From Guptibacillus algicola (GTDB taxonomy: Bacteria > Bacillota > Bacilli > Bacillales > Guptibacillaceae), in assembly GCF_020171805.1 (NCBI RefSeq), contig NZ_JAIVAF010000001.1, positions 434,001 through 498,000 of the forward strand: a stretch of 64,000 nt of DNA, written 5' to 3'. Shown here in pieces: positions 8,374 to 15,839 of the stretch. Each line of letters starts with the position of its first letter. Within the stretch, counting starts at the first letter, position 1. Below the pieces are notes generated by a model, which made no database searches, was not told the DNA's origin, and saw only the letters and a list, made by a program, of their open reading frames with translations. Made by a program: the position numbers and the translations under genes.

Positions 8374-9126
8374 ATGATGTTGAAGAAAAGAATACTAATC
8401 CTAACCCTTATTTCATGCGCATTAGCGTTATTACTTCTAATTGCAGAAAATCAAGCGAACTTCATTCGAACCAATGCAAATGAGATGCCGGAAAACGATT
8501 CTGAATCTAAGAAGAAAAATATTACGTATTACACCAAATATTATCAAACGAAGAAAAGCATATATGATTCTTATAAACATCAGGAAAGTGAAACAATTTT
8601 TCTCGGAGATAGCTTAACGGATTATTACGAATGGGGAGAAGCATTAAGTGATCATCAGGTATTGAATAGAGGAATCGCAGGAGATACAACTACAGGCGTT
8701 ATCAATAGGATAGAAGAAATTACAAATGCTAACCCTGCACGACTGTATTTGATGATCGGTATCAATGACATGATAGCTGGTCAATCCATTGAGAAAATCG
8801 AGACTAACTATAAGTATATTCTTGATACAATCAAAAAGAAATCTCCTACTACATCTGTTTACGTCCAAAGTCTTCTTCCAATCAATAAAAAACTGACGAG
8901 ACACAACGTTAGAAATCAAGATATCAAAAAGTTAAATGAGCAGATTAAGAACCTTGCGTTATTATATGACTATCAGTATATTGACTTACACCCTGACTTT
9001 TTGAAATATGGTCAGCTTAATAAGGATTATACGTATGATGGCCTTCATTTAAATGGAGAAGGATATAAAGTATGGACTAAAAAACTAATGACCACGTACA
9101 ACACGGACAGCGACACAATCGAATAG
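8374..9126 (+). CDS. SGNH/GDSL-type esterase, membrane-anchored or secreted
   Basis: The 250-residue product starts with a basic N-terminus and a hydrophobic helix, LILTLISCALALLLLI, acting as a signal or anchor. The SGNH hydrolase blocks follow: Ser80 in FLGDSLTD, a Gly in RGIAGD, Asn in IGINDM, and the Asp-His pair in DGLHLN near the C-terminus. All four catalytic blocks are intact. Related enzymes deacylate lipids or remove acetyl groups from cell-wall sugars. Two adjacent ATG codons at 8374 and 8377 follow an AGGAGC site; the second has slightly better spacing. The substrate cannot be told. Confidence 0.85.
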   Translation: MMLKKRILILTLISCALALLLLIAENQANFIRTNANEMPENDSESKKKNITYYTKYYQTKKSIYDSYKHQESETIFLGDSLTDYYEWGEALSDHQVLNRGIAGDTTTGVINRIEEITNANPARLYLMIGINDMIAGQSIEKIETNYKYILDTIKKKSPTTSVYVQSLLPINKKLTRHNVRNQDIKKLNEQIKNLALLYDYQYIDLHPDFLKYGQLNKDYTYDGLHLNGEGYKVWTKKLMTTYNTDSDTIE

Positions 9127-9151
9127 GGTTAGGCAATTTAGTTTGCGATAA

Positions 9152-9187
9152 AGTCTCAGATTTTATAATCTGAGGCTTTTCTTTTGT
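9152..9187 (+). terminator. Terminator after the GDSL hydrolase gene
   Basis: GTCTCAGATT and AATCTGAGGC form a strong stem followed by a T-rich tract. Confidence 0.85.
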
Positions 9188-9198
9188 ATAGAAGGTTT

Positions 9199-9411
9199 TC
9201 ACTTACTCTGAACTGATGTTGGATATGCAGCCAGGATTCCGTCTAGTTTGAAAGTACGCAAACTATTTCTTAAATGACAATACCCTTTTACCTCATGTTC
9301 TGTAATGACATATAACGTGACTGTCCGGTGTGTGATCAACTGTTCTGAAGTCATGTAAATTAAATCGATAGGGAGATGGTGTTGTAAACAGCGATGCAAC
9401 ATCTTTAACAT
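9199..9411 (-). CDS. Small stand-alone WYL-like protein
   Basis: The product has only 70 residues. The part GYCHLRNSLRTFKLDGI closely follows the core of the WYL domain, a ligand-sensing module usually fused to DNA-binding regulators. A short strand IDLIYM precedes it. No helix-turn-helix is present. A GGGGGAG site lies six bases ahead of the ATG, so it is a plausible real gene rather than a fragment. Similar short single-domain proteins exist in Bacillus, but their role is unknown to me. It ends close to the converging hydrolase gene. Confidence 0.65.
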   Translation of the reverse strand: MLKMLHRCLQHHLPIDLIYMTSEQLITHRTVTLYVITEHEVKGYCHLRNSLRTFKLDGILAAYPTSVQSK

Positions 9412-9500
9412 AAAAGCTCCCCCTTTTTCCCTTTGCTCATATTATATTCAGAACACTTGTTCTTATCAACTTTATTTCACTTCCAATTTTCGGAACATAT

Positions 9501-9526
9501 GAAAAGCCCGCCAAATGGCAGGCTTA
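9501..9526 (-). terminator. Terminator of sigK
   Basis: On the minus strand AGCCTGCC and GGCGGGCT pair around ATTT, followed by TTTT. It overlaps the last codon of sigK. Confidence 0.85.
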
Positions 9527-10237
9527 TGCTCCGTTTCCTTTTTCTTTTCGATTACGATAAAACTCATGGAAGAGCTTCATTAACGCTCTCTTTTCAATTC
9601 TAGACACATAACTTCTTGAGATACCTAGCTTCTTTGCAATCTCTCGTTGGGTAAGCTCTTTTTCGAGGTTTAATCCAAACCTGCCTACGATTACTTCCTT
9701 TTCTCTTTCATCCAATATATGAATATAATCATATATCTTCTGCTTTTCCATATTTAGCTGTATTAGATCCACAATATCTTCTGTTTCAGCCTTCAATACA
9801 TCGATTAACGAAATTTCATTCCCTTCTTTGTCCTGACCAATCGGGTCATGTAGGGAAACATCTTTTTTTGTTTTCTTAAGAGCGCGTAGATGCATTAAGA
9901 TTTCATTCTCAATACACCTAGCTGCGTAGGTTGCAAGCTTTGTTCCTTTATCGGTCGAATAGCTCTCGATCGCTTTGATCAAACCGATCGTTCCGATTGA
10001 GATGAGGTCTTCAGGGTCTTCTCCGGTGTTCTCGAATTTCTTAACAATATGGGCTACAAGACGTAAATTGTGCTCGATTAATCGATTTCTAGCTTCTTCA
10101 TCTCCTTGTGCCATTAATTCTAAATACTTTCTTTCATCCTTTTTGGATAAGGGTTGTGGAAAAGCGTTGTTTTTCACGAATGAGACAAAGAAAAGAACTT
10201 CCTTACACAAGTAAGCAAGTGCTGCCAGTAACGACAC
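9524..10237 (-). CDS. sigK: Mother-cell sporulation sigma factor K, uninterrupted
   Basis: The product of about 237 residues is pro-sigma-K, which directs late mother-cell gene expression during sporulation. Region 2 reads [19 protein letters not shown], and region 4 has the helix-turn-helix [20 protein letters not shown]. About 20 hydrophobic residues before NNAFPQPLS form the pro-sequence that SpoIVFB removes. A GTG start at 10237 is preferred because GGGAGGTGAG lies just ahead; the ATG at 10252 overlaps that site and would give a longer pro-sequence. A CATAAACT box at 10277-10284 resembles a sigma-E/K -10 element. The reading frame has no skin insertion. Confidence 0.96.
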   Translation of the reverse strand: MSLLAALAYLCKEVLFFVSFVKNNAFPQPLSKKDERKYLELMAQGDEEARNRLIEHNLRLVAHIVKKFENTGEDPEDLISIGTIGLIKAIESYSTDKGTKLATYAARCIENEILMHLRALKKTKKDVSLHDPIGQDKEGNEISLIDVLKAETEDIVDLIQLNMEKQKIYDYIHILDEREKEVIVGRFGLNLEKELTQREIAKKLGISRSYVSRIEKRALMKLFHEFYRNRKEKGNGA

Positions 10238-10334
10238 AAACTCACCTCCCATATGTTGGGCTTACACCTTAACTTAAGTTTATGTGTGAAGCGAGGCTAC
10301 TGTGTCTGTCCATCTCTATATACCTAAAAAAGTA

Positions 10335-10382
10335 AAAAGCTCACCTAATTAGCGTGATTTCACTAATCTCGATGAGCTTTTC
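10335..10382. terminator. Hairpin terminator at the end of the 51-residue gene
   Basis: AAAGCTCA and TGAGCTTT with inner CTAAT/ATTAG arms form a long imperfect stem with T-rich ends on both strands. It overlaps the last codons of the small gene. Confidence 0.6.
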
Positions 10383-10518
10383 TTTCTTTTGACCATTTCT
10401 CTGACATATATTCTTCTCTTAGGTAGCGGTAATGTCTAGAATTACGTCCAAACTTTAAACGAATAAACGTAAGAGCAGTTACAATAGAAGCTACACCAAC
10501 AATCTCGAACCATTCCAT
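10363..10518 (-). CDS. Hypothetical 51-residue membrane protein
   Basis: The frame encodes a single predicted N-terminal helix, EIVGVASIVTALTFIRL, followed by a strongly charged tail rich in Arg, Lys and Tyr. A GAGGTG site lies eight bases upstream of the ATG. It is followed by a terminator, which supports expression. I do not recognise the family. Single-helix peptides with a basic cytoplasmic tail are common in Bacillus and often bind a larger membrane protein, but nothing here shows a partner. Confidence 0.6.
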   Translation of the reverse strand: MEWFEIVGVASIVTALTFIRLKFGRNSRHYRYLREEYMSEKWSKERKAHRD

Positions 10519-10588
10519 CAGTGCCACACCTCACTTATGGCAGTGTATTCGTTTAGATCATAACTTGTTACCATCTTTAGAGAATATA

Positions 10589-10613
10589 ACAAAAAACGTC
10601 CTACTGGACGTTT
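10589..10613 (-). terminator. Terminator of the 148-residue membrane protein gene
   Basis: AAACGTCC and GGACGTTT form a stem with a short loop and a T-run on the minus strand. Confidence 0.8.
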
Positions 10614-11058
10614 AGATGGCAATGATGGCTTCGCTATTTTTTTGTTTAATATATGAGCTAATCTCGTCCCAGTCTTCTTCAAATGGAAGATAAGGAACAT
10701 ACGTTATTTTCTTATCGTAATGTTTTTCGATCGCGATTACGATGGAACCATTTACTTTTCCAAATGTAACCCTTTTTACAGAAGAAAATGAAACGACTCT
10801 TCGATTTAACCCAAACAGTTTGTGCTGCATTCCTTTTTCAGTAAGTTCGATTCGCTGAGTGCGTATACATAAACTTAATAAAATGCAGAATGCGATGTAA
10901 ATGAGGCCGATCAACATAAAGGTCTGCCATCTTTCAATAGTTAAATCACCTTTCACCCACAGGAGGACAGTGCCAAATGCGACAACAATACAATAAACAA
11001 GAATCATAAACACCTCGATTGTCTTAACTCTAGGATAATATGTCTTGATTACTTCCAT
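10612..11058 (-). CDS. Hypothetical membrane protein with two helices
   Basis: The product has about 148 residues. Two membrane helices, VFMILVYCIVVAFGTVLLWV and FMLIGLIYIAFCILLSLCI, are followed by a soluble domain of short strands, including MQHKLFGLNRRVVSFSSVKR. This layout resembles bacterial PH-domain membrane proteins, in which a helix hairpin leads into a PH-like barrel, but that is only a structural guess. The ATG at 11058 is preferred over 11103 because an AAGGTG site lies eight bases before it. It appears to be a single-gene unit. Confidence 0.65.
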   Translation of the reverse strand: MEVIKTYYPRVKTIEVFMILVYCIVVAFGTVLLWVKGDLTIERWQTFMLIGLIYIAFCILLSLCIRTQRIELTEKGMQHKLFGLNRRVVSFSSVKRVTFGKVNGSIVIAIEKHYDKKITYVPYLPFEEDWDEISSYIKQKNSEAIIAI

Positions 11059-11163
11059 GTCCTTCACACCTTTACACTCGTTGGCTTTAGACATAGGGGG
11101 CACGATTAGTTTGTTTTATTTTATCAGCTTCTAAAAGTTTTGTACACAGAATATTCTGTCAAA

Positions 11164-11610
11164 TTATCCCGTATGTCGATTCACATAGATCTTCATAGAG
11201 TGGTTTTGTATCACCTGGATTAATGGTAAAAGTTCAGGTAATACTTGTTTTGCATAGTTCCAAGCATTCTCCTCAATTCCCAACGCCAACTGGTGCTTTT
11301 CATAATTACTCTTTGCTTTATATTTACGTATAGCGAGGTCTTCTAAATCCCTATCTTCAGAATGACCAAGCTCATGTGCTAAAATCACCTTAAAATAATC
11401 AACCAGTCTCTCCTCAGATCCCAGCACACTTCTACACTGATCTTTAATTTCCTCAAGATACATCGTAATCGTGTCTGTCTTCAAACAGTATTTGCCTCCA
11501 ATATTTCTGTTACCTGGGAAATGACTCTCAATACTAACGCTGATGTTCAAGGAAAGTGAATTAAGGATACTAGCTACAAGCGAATAATAATATTCTTTTG
11601 ATTCCCCCAT
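11164..11610 (-). CDS. Putative zinc metallopeptidase with HELGH motif
   Basis: The 148-residue protein has the zinc-protease signature AHELGHSED in its middle, with a possible third ligand in the downstream EENAW segment. There is no signal peptide or membrane helix, so it should be cytoplasmic. The layout resembles ImmA/IrrE-type proteases, which cleave a partner repressor, although no such repressor gene is adjacent. An AAAGGGG site lies eight bases upstream of the ATG. The metal site is visible; the target is not known. Confidence 0.65.
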   Translation of the reverse strand: MGESKEYYYSLVASILNSLSLNISVSIESHFPGNRNIGGKYCLKTDTITMYLEEIKDQCRSVLGSEERLVDYFKVILAHELGHSEDRDLEDLAIRKYKAKSNYEKHQLALGIEENAWNYAKQVLPELLPLIQVIQNHSMKIYVNRHTG

Positions 11611-11713
11611 TACGTGACCCCTTTATTTATAGTGATTTTATGTACATGCTTTCCCTTCACAATGCACTTTATACGGAAGAAATCAGTCCTACTTATAGAT
11701 ATTAATATGAAAA

Positions 11714-11741
11714 AAAAGAGACCTTATTCAGGTCTCTTTCC
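11714..11741. repeat. Terminator-like hairpin, first copy of a duplicated 28-bp motif
   Basis: AAAAGAGACCT and AGGTCTCTTT form a hairpin. The same 28 bases occur with one mismatch at 12187-12214, where they act as the nadE terminator. No gene ends immediately before this copy. Confidence 0.7.
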
Positions 11742-11749
11742 AGGTTGTC

Positions 11750-11930
11750 GAGAAAGTCTTGACGACCACCCGCCATTAATAACGTGGTGATTTTCGTTTA
11801 AGCATGCTCGCTTTGCGCGGGGCGGGTGGTGAGTCTCCTCGTCGCTGAAAAACGCTCCTGTGGGGTCTCACCTGTCGCACACGTCCCGCAGGAATCGAGC
11901 ATCTTTCTGCTCCAATCAACATTATTATGT
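11750..11930. repeat. Structured GC-rich intergenic repeat, Bacillus type
   Basis: The element holds a perfect 10-bp inverted repeat, ACCACCCGCC (11768-11777 region) and GGCGGGTGGT (from 11821), plus CCTGTGGG/CCCGCAGG arms. On the minus strand it begins TTGATTGGAGCAGAAAG, continues with GAGACCCC, and ends near CACCACCCGCCCCGCG. I recall dispersed repeats with this wording in many Bacillus genomes. It has no open frame and is richer in GC than its surroundings. Confidence 0.65.
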
Positions 11931-12019
11931 GGTTTTGAAAATAAGACAAAAGCAAAATAAATTACTTCTAGAACACTAAAGCTGAGGATTACTTAATAAT
12001 AATTTTGCTTTGATTGATC

Positions 12020-12150
12020 GCAACCTAGTAGGAGTGAATACCACTTGACTCCCATGAAAACGGGCTTTCAGTCTCGAAGTGGACGGCATATTTTCCGCAG
12101 GGGAGCTCGGGCGTTCGTATAAACGAAGACAAGTGGTGGTCTCCTACGGC
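12020..12150. repeat. Second structured intergenic element with nested inverted repeats
   Basis: Two nested inverted repeats enclose about 80 bases: GTAGGAG (12027-12033) with CTCCTAC (12141-12147), and ACCACTTG (12041-12048) with CAAGTGGT (12130-12137). There is no open frame. The folded form would be a long stem. It could be a mobile repeat or an RNA-level structure. Confidence 0.6.
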
Positions 12151-12186
12151 ATAGGGAACACATTATTCAGGCTTTTCTCCAAACTG

Positions 12187-12214
12187 AAAAGAGACCTTAT
12201 TTAGGTCTCTTTCC
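12187..12214 (-). terminator. nadE: Terminator of nadE
   Basis: AAAGAGACCTAAA and its partner AGGTCTCTTT form a hairpin with T-rich flank directly after nadE. It is one of two near-identical copies (see 11714-11741). Confidence 0.8.
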
Positions 12215-12217
12215 TTG

Positions 12218-13039
12218 TTACTTCCACCAATTATCATGAATTGTAGGTGGTAGGTTTCTCTTATGTTTTGTTTTTAAGTAGTGGCTTTCTAACGTTTTGG
12301 CTGCATCTTCAGGAATTTCTCTTCCTTCTAAATAGTCATCGATATGTTTATAGCTTATCCCTAGCGCTTCTTCGTCAGGAAGTGCAGGGCGATCATCTTC
12401 TAAATCTGCTGTTGGTACCTTATCAACGAGGTGGTCTGGCATTCCAAGGTGTTCAAGCATTGAACGACCTTGTCTTTTATTAAGACCAAACAATGGAGCG
12501 ATATCACATGCACCATCGCCAAACTTGGTATAAAAACCTGTAACTGCTTCAGCAGCATGATCTGTTCCGATGACTAGCTTATTCTCGTCACCAGCAATGT
12601 TATATTGTGATATCATTCGCTCACGTGCTTTGTTGTTACCTTTCGTAAAGTCAGTCAGGTCGTTTCCTGTCGCCTCTAAGTAAGCTGAAACAGAAGCATC
12701 TACAGCTGGTTTAATATTTATCGTAACAGTTTGATCTGGCTGTATAAATTTGAGTGCTGCTTGAGCATCGTCTTCATCTTTTTGCTCTCCGTATGGCAGA
12801 CGAACTGCAATAAAGGATGCATCCGTTCCTTCTTCTCGAAGTTGTTCAACTGCTAGTTGAGCGAGACGCCCCGCGAGAGAAGAGTCTTGCCCTCCAGATA
12901 TACCAAGAACAAAACCTGACGTACCACTTTTCTTTATGTAGTTTTTTAAGAATGTAATTCGTTTTTCTAGTTCTTCTTTTACATCGATTGAAGGTTGAAC
13001 ACCTAATTCATTAACGATCTGTTTCTGTAATTCTCTCAA
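12218..13039 (-). CDS. nadE: NH3-dependent NAD+ synthetase
   Basis: NadE adenylates nicotinic acid adenine dinucleotide and amidates it with ammonia, the last step of NAD synthesis. The ATP-binding P-loop [10 protein letters not shown] is near residue 45 and [21 protein letters not shown] is the conserved substrate loop. There is no glutaminase domain. The TTG start at 13039 follows TTAGGAG by eight bases and gives 273 residues, close to the 272 of B. subtilis; an upstream ATG at 13090 would add 17 unrelated residues. It is followed by a terminator and appears to be transcribed alone. Confidence 0.96.
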   Translation of the reverse strand: MRELQKQIVNELGVQPSIDVKEELEKRITFLKNYIKKSGTSGFVLGISGGQDSSLAGRLAQLAVEQLREEGTDASFIAVRLPYGEQKDEDDAQAALKFIQPDQTVTINIKPAVDASVSAYLEATGNDLTDFTKGNNKARERMISQYNIAGDENKLVIGTDHAAEAVTGFYTKFGDGACDIAPLFGLNKRQGRSMLEHLGMPDHLVDKVPTADLEDDRPALPDEEALGISYKHIDDYLEGREIPEDAAKTLESHYLKTKHKRNLPPTIHDNWWK

Positions 13040-13184
13040 GTTTCTCACTCCTAAGTTTAATAATTGGCGAAAAGATAAAGCGTTTTTCATCCATTAACCT
13101 TATTTTTATACAATGTCCTATTCTTATCAATACCCACAACCTTAATTTCAAAACGAAATTACGTTCTCAATCTTTAATATACTC

Positions 13185-13213
13185 AAAAAGACAGAACTGA
13201 AACGTTCTGCCTT
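13185..13213 (-). terminator. Terminator of the small-peptide array
   Basis: On the minus strand GGCAGAAC and GTTCTGTC pair around TTTCA, followed by TTTTTG. It lies just after the last gene of the array. Confidence 0.8.
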
Positions 13214-13220
13214 TCGTTGC

Positions 13221-13364
13221 TTAATAATGGCTATGCAAGCTTTTCTTATACTCCATATTTTCGATTAGTTCGCGTTTTCTTTTCGCGTCTAACTCATCAT
13301 TAAGCGATCTATGGTTCTTTGAAAATGTGATCGACACTGTTATAAATAATAAATGTAACGTCAT
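13221..13364 (-). CDS. YrzI family small protein, array gene 6
   Basis: The frame encodes 47 residues: a hydrophobic start MTLHLLFITVSITF followed by a charged helical tail ending in SHY. This matches the YrzI family, tandemly repeated small Bacillus proteins of unknown function that are sometimes labelled sporulation proteins. AGGAGG lies eight bases before the ATG. It is the last gene of the array and precedes the terminator. Confidence 0.75.
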   Translation of the reverse strand: MTLHLLFITVSITFSKNHRSLNDELDAKRKRELIENMEYKKSLHSHY

Positions 13365-13394
13365 TTGATAATCCTCCTCTTACCTCTAACTTTG

Positions 13395-13460
13395 TCAGGT
13401 TAAGCCTTTCTCTACTGCCATCCATTTTTGAATCGTTCTCCCTGAAGCATGCATCATCAT
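13395..13460 (-). CDS. Micro-ORF of 21 residues, array gene 5
   Basis: The frame begins with three Met codons and reads on to RTIQKWMAVEKGLT. An AAAGGA site lies seven bases upstream. I know no family for it. It fills the gap between two YrzI-type genes, and the neighbours and direction support translation, though length alone cannot prove it. Confidence 0.45.
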   Translation of the reverse strand: MMMHASGRTIQKWMAVEKGLT

Positions 13461-13478
13461 TCAATCATCCTTTCATAG

Positions 13479-13625
13479 TTAGAATAGCCAAGGCTGTCTT
13501 TCCATTACGCCAGTAGTACGATTAGTCATGTCTTCTTTCACCTTATGATAATGAATTTCTTCCTCCACCGTTTTCTCTTGAACTGTAATTCCTACTTTTA
13601 TAAATAATAAATTTATCGTTAACAT
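13479..13625 (-). CDS. YrzI family small protein, array gene 4
   Basis: The product has 48 residues starting MLTINLLFIKVGITV, nearly the same pattern as the 47-residue gene downstream (hydrophobic residues, LLFI, then V and IT). The tail is acidic and then basic. AAGGAG is eight bases before this ATG, whereas an in-frame ATG at 13631 is too close to it. This is a tandem YrzI-type paralogue with strong divergence. Confidence 0.72.
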   Translation of the reverse strand: MLTINLLFIKVGITVQEKTVEEEIHYHKVKEDMTNRTTGVMERQPWLF

Positions 13626-13652
13626 GATCATTTCTCCTTAGTGTTTTTGTTA

Positions 13653-13799
13653 TTACATCCACATTGAACCAGTGCGGCATGCTTTCATCTTGTTTTCAGA
13701 TAGTTGTTGTTTGATATCACGCTGATGGCATTCAGATGAGAGACTTGGCTCAAACAGATTCTTTACTCTAGTAATGATCAGTAAATGGAACGGTACCAT
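13653..13799 (-). CDS. YrzI-like small protein, array gene 3
   Basis: The product has 48 residues, MVPFHLLIITRV at the start, then a polar helical tail with two cysteines and WM at the end. It has the same length and the same LLII/LLFI start pattern as its two YrzI-type neighbours, so it is likely a diverged paralogue. AAGGAGGT lies seven bases before the ATG, an almost ideal ribosome-binding site. Confidence 0.62.
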   Translation of the reverse strand: MVPFHLLIITRVKNLFEPSLSSECHQRDIKQQLSENKMKACRTGSMWM

Positions 13800-13826
13800 G
13801 CTAACGACCTCCTTTCATACGAGAGT

Positions 13827-13883
13827 TCAGGGCACCCATTTCTTCCTTACTTTTCTTCTAGTCATTTCAATCTTCAACATCAT
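13827..13883 (-). CDS. Micro-ORF of 18 residues, array gene 2
   Basis: The peptide is very basic: KIEMTRRKVRKKWVP after two Met. AGGAGG lies six bases upstream of the first ATG. It begins directly after the two hairpins at 13912-13977. It could be a real peptide or a translated leader that couples to the next gene, which begins 28 bases after its stop. No family is known to me. Confidence 0.45.
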   Translation of the reverse strand: MMLKIEMTRRKVRKKWVP

Positions 13884-13911
13884 TTAAATCCTCCTCTCGA
13901 ATTTTGGACAC

Positions 13912-13942
13912 AAAAAGGCCGCAGGCAATATACCTACGGCAG
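13912..13942 (-). terminator. Terminator-like hairpin inside the array (arms 3 and 4)
   Basis: GCCGTAGG (13940-13933) pairs with CCTGCGGC (13925-13918), followed on the minus strand by TTTTTG. It separates array gene 1 from gene 2. Confidence 0.7.
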
Positions 13943-13954
13943 AATTAAAATATA

Positions 13955-13975
13955 CCGCAGGGGATCGACCTGCGG
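13955..13975 (-). promoter_or_regulatory. Hairpin upstream of the terminator (arms 1 and 2), possible anti-terminator
   Basis: CCGCAGG (13975-13969) pairs with CCTGCGG (13961-13955). The second arm can instead pair with CCGTAGG of the downstream terminator hairpin, with one wobble pair, which would prevent the terminator from forming. The first arm can also pair with the last arm. This is the arrangement expected of a transcription attenuator. Confidence 0.5.
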
Positions 13976-14007
13976 CATTATATCCAATTAATTAACTAAA
14001 AGGATGC

Positions 14008-14085
14008 CTATAAATTAGGCGCCGGTCGAACCATTTTAAGATATTCAACTTTCGCTTCTGCAACTGCTTTTGTAATTGTCATCAT
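14008..14085 (-). CDS. Micro-ORF of 25 residues, array gene 1, possible leader peptide
   Basis: The peptide reads MTITKAVAEAKVEYLKMVRP and ends in APNL after two Met starts. AAGGAGGT lies eight bases before the ATG, and a good promoter (14125-14153) lies upstream. A hairpin GCCTA/TAGGC overlaps its stop codon, and the attenuator-like hairpin pair starts 33 bases downstream. It may be a leader peptide controlling the array, or a small functional peptide. I recognise no family. Confidence 0.5.
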   Translation of the reverse strand: MMTITKAVAEAKVEYLKMVRPAPNL

Positions 14086-14124
14086 TTTGTTCGACCTCCT
14101 TTTGTATTAGTGATTTCAAAGGTT

Positions 14125-14153
14125 AGTATATCGATGTCTTTTGGCTTTGTAAA
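14125..14153 (-). promoter_or_regulatory. Promoter of the small-peptide array
   Basis: TTTACA (14153-14148) and TATACT (14130-14125) are 17 bases apart, a good sigma-A promoter. The 25-residue gene starts 40 bases downstream. Confidence 0.65.
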
Positions 14154-14297
14154 CCTTTTCTACTAAATTACCTGATAATTTTGTAAAAATATTATTTTAC
14201 GACATTTATCGTTTTATTTCGACATTACTAACGCGCGAAGAAAGCATGAAAGTTCTCATTCTCCGGACATACACTTATACAAAGCGGAGGTGAGTAC

Positions 14298-15839
14298 ATG
14301 CTCAATGTGACAACAGTTGTCCTCGCAATCATTGTTTTTTTGGCTATTCTTGGTGTGACGGCAACAATTCAAATTGCTATTCAAATGAAAAAGTGGTTGA
14401 GAGATATTGAACATTCTGAGATGAAAATCGATGAAAATACGTATGCGGCACCGTGGCTTCAGAAGGTAATCGAGGAATATAAAGCGTACCACCTTGCTGG
14501 TATATCTCCTATTAATACTCAGGCGCTAATCGAAAAACATTTTTATAAAGAATCTGTCGCCATATTTGGATTAGTAAGAGTACCTGCGGGTGGCATGATG
14601 AGGTTCATGCAGCAGCTTCCCCCCACTTCTATCATCATTGGAATTCTTGGAACCTTTATCGGTTTAACAATGGCTATCGCTTCAATGCAAGAGACCCTGC
14701 TCTTCTTATCACAAAGACCAGAAGATGCAAATTTAGACCTTGCATCTGTCATCGCTGCCATTTCAAGCCCATTCCAAGGGATGAGTGTAGCTTTTGTTAC
14801 GAGTATTGCTGGTATTGGCAATGCGTTGTTTCTTACGTTGATTCAAAATGGTGTATTAACTGGTGGTAGAACAACTGCCTATTACCTCGATAAGATCATT
14901 TCTGATTGTGAGGCTCTTCTCGATCATAATTTACATGCAAGTTTAAGCAAGGAAAAACCTCATGATGAAATGGAACGAATTTTAGATAGACTGGCGGGTC
15001 GCATCGAGGACAGCTTCCAGGAAACACTAGGCGACTTCTCTTCAAACATGGTTAATTTCACGGCTGGATTAGAAAAAGCTATGCAGGATGTTAACGGTAT
15101 CCTTACCTCACAACGAACTTATACAGATCAATTTGCAGAAAGCACCTCTACACTAGAAGTATTCTCTGATAAATTACAGGGTTCTTTTACACAGCTAGAT
15201 GGCGTACAGGAAAAAGTGAATCAGAGTATATTAGAGCTATCTGGTCAGCTTAAAACACTAGATTCTCAGCTTCAAGCACTATCAAGACATCACGAAAATG
15301 GTCAGCGTAAGTTCGAACAGCTTGTCCAACGATCAGATCACTTAATAAAGGAAACACAAAAGAAAGCAGAAGAAACCGGACAGCATTACTTAAGAGGATT
15401 AGATGAGCAGATGCAAAGATACCAATCATCTCAAGAAGAACTCGAACGAAGGATCCATCAAATGCAAGATGAGTGGTATTATCGTTATCAAGATAAACAA
15501 AATCAGTACGGAAGAGCATCTCAAGACTTCGCTGAGTCCGTGTCACAGCTTGAAAAAGCATGGTTTACGGCAATTGATAAAATTAAACGTGAAGCACTTG
15601 AACCAATTATGTATAAAATGGAAAGAGAACAAAAAGATCAACCGCTTCAGCATGAATTAAGAGCCCTTTCAACTAGCATGGACTCCCTGTATCAAGGCCT
15701 CTCGCGGGAATTAAAAGACATACAGCATCATTTATCAGAGTCGTATCAGCTCCAACTACGATCATATGAGGATCACTTACGAAGACAAACAGCTGCTCAA
15801 CAACAAATCCATTCTCGTATTATTGGTGATAACCGATGA
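14298..15839 (+). CDS. MotA/TolQ/ExbB-type proton channel with long coiled-coil tail (ZorA-like)
   Basis: The 513-residue protein has a first membrane helix at about 5-27 and two more at about 109-130 (SIIIGILGTFIGLTMAI) and 160-182 (GMSVAFVTSIAGIGNALFL), the arrangement of MotA/TolQ/ExbB channel subunits. Residues 210-513 form a long, Gln- and Glu-rich coiled coil predicted to reach into the cytoplasm. Flagellar MotA and ExbB lack such a tail; ZorA of Zorya anti-phage systems has one. It is preceded by GGAGGTGA. Its stop overlaps the next gene as ATGA. No ZorC, ZorD or ZorE follows, so a defence role is not established. A CATACACTTA box at 14268-14277 recalls sporulation promoters. Confidence 0.82.
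   Translation: MLNVTTVVLAIIVFLAILGVTATIQIAIQMKKWLRDIEHSEMKIDENTYAAPWLQKVIEEYKAYHLAGISPINTQALIEKHFYKESVAIFGLVRVPAGGMMRFMQQLPPTSIIIGILGTFIGLTMAIASMQETLLFLSQRPEDANLDLASVIAAISSPFQGMSVAFVTSIAGIGNALFLTLIQNGVLTGGRTTAYYLDKIISDCEALLDHNLHASLSKEKPHDEMERILDRLAGRIEDSFQETLGDFSSNMVNFTAGLEKAMQDVNGILTSQRTYTDQFAESTSTLEVFSDKLQGSFTQLDGVQEKVNQSILELSGQLKTLDSQLQALSRHHENGQRKFEQLVQRSDHLIKETQKKAEETGQHYLRGLDEQMQRYQSSQEELERRIHQMQDEWYYRYQDKQNQYGRASQDFAESVSQLEKAWFTAIDKIKREALEPIMYKMEREQKDQPLQHELRALSTSMDSLYQGLSRELKDIQHHLSESYQLQLRSYEDHLRRQTAAQQQIHSRIIGDNR

Noticed and set aside
11640-12217. CRISPR array or insertion sequence
   Set aside because: The repeats differ in sequence and spacing, and there is no transposase frame.
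13785-13991. 68-codon frame on the plus strand across the micro-gene array
   Set aside because: It is antisense to array genes 2 and 3 and to the terminator arms, and no ribosome-binding site precedes it.
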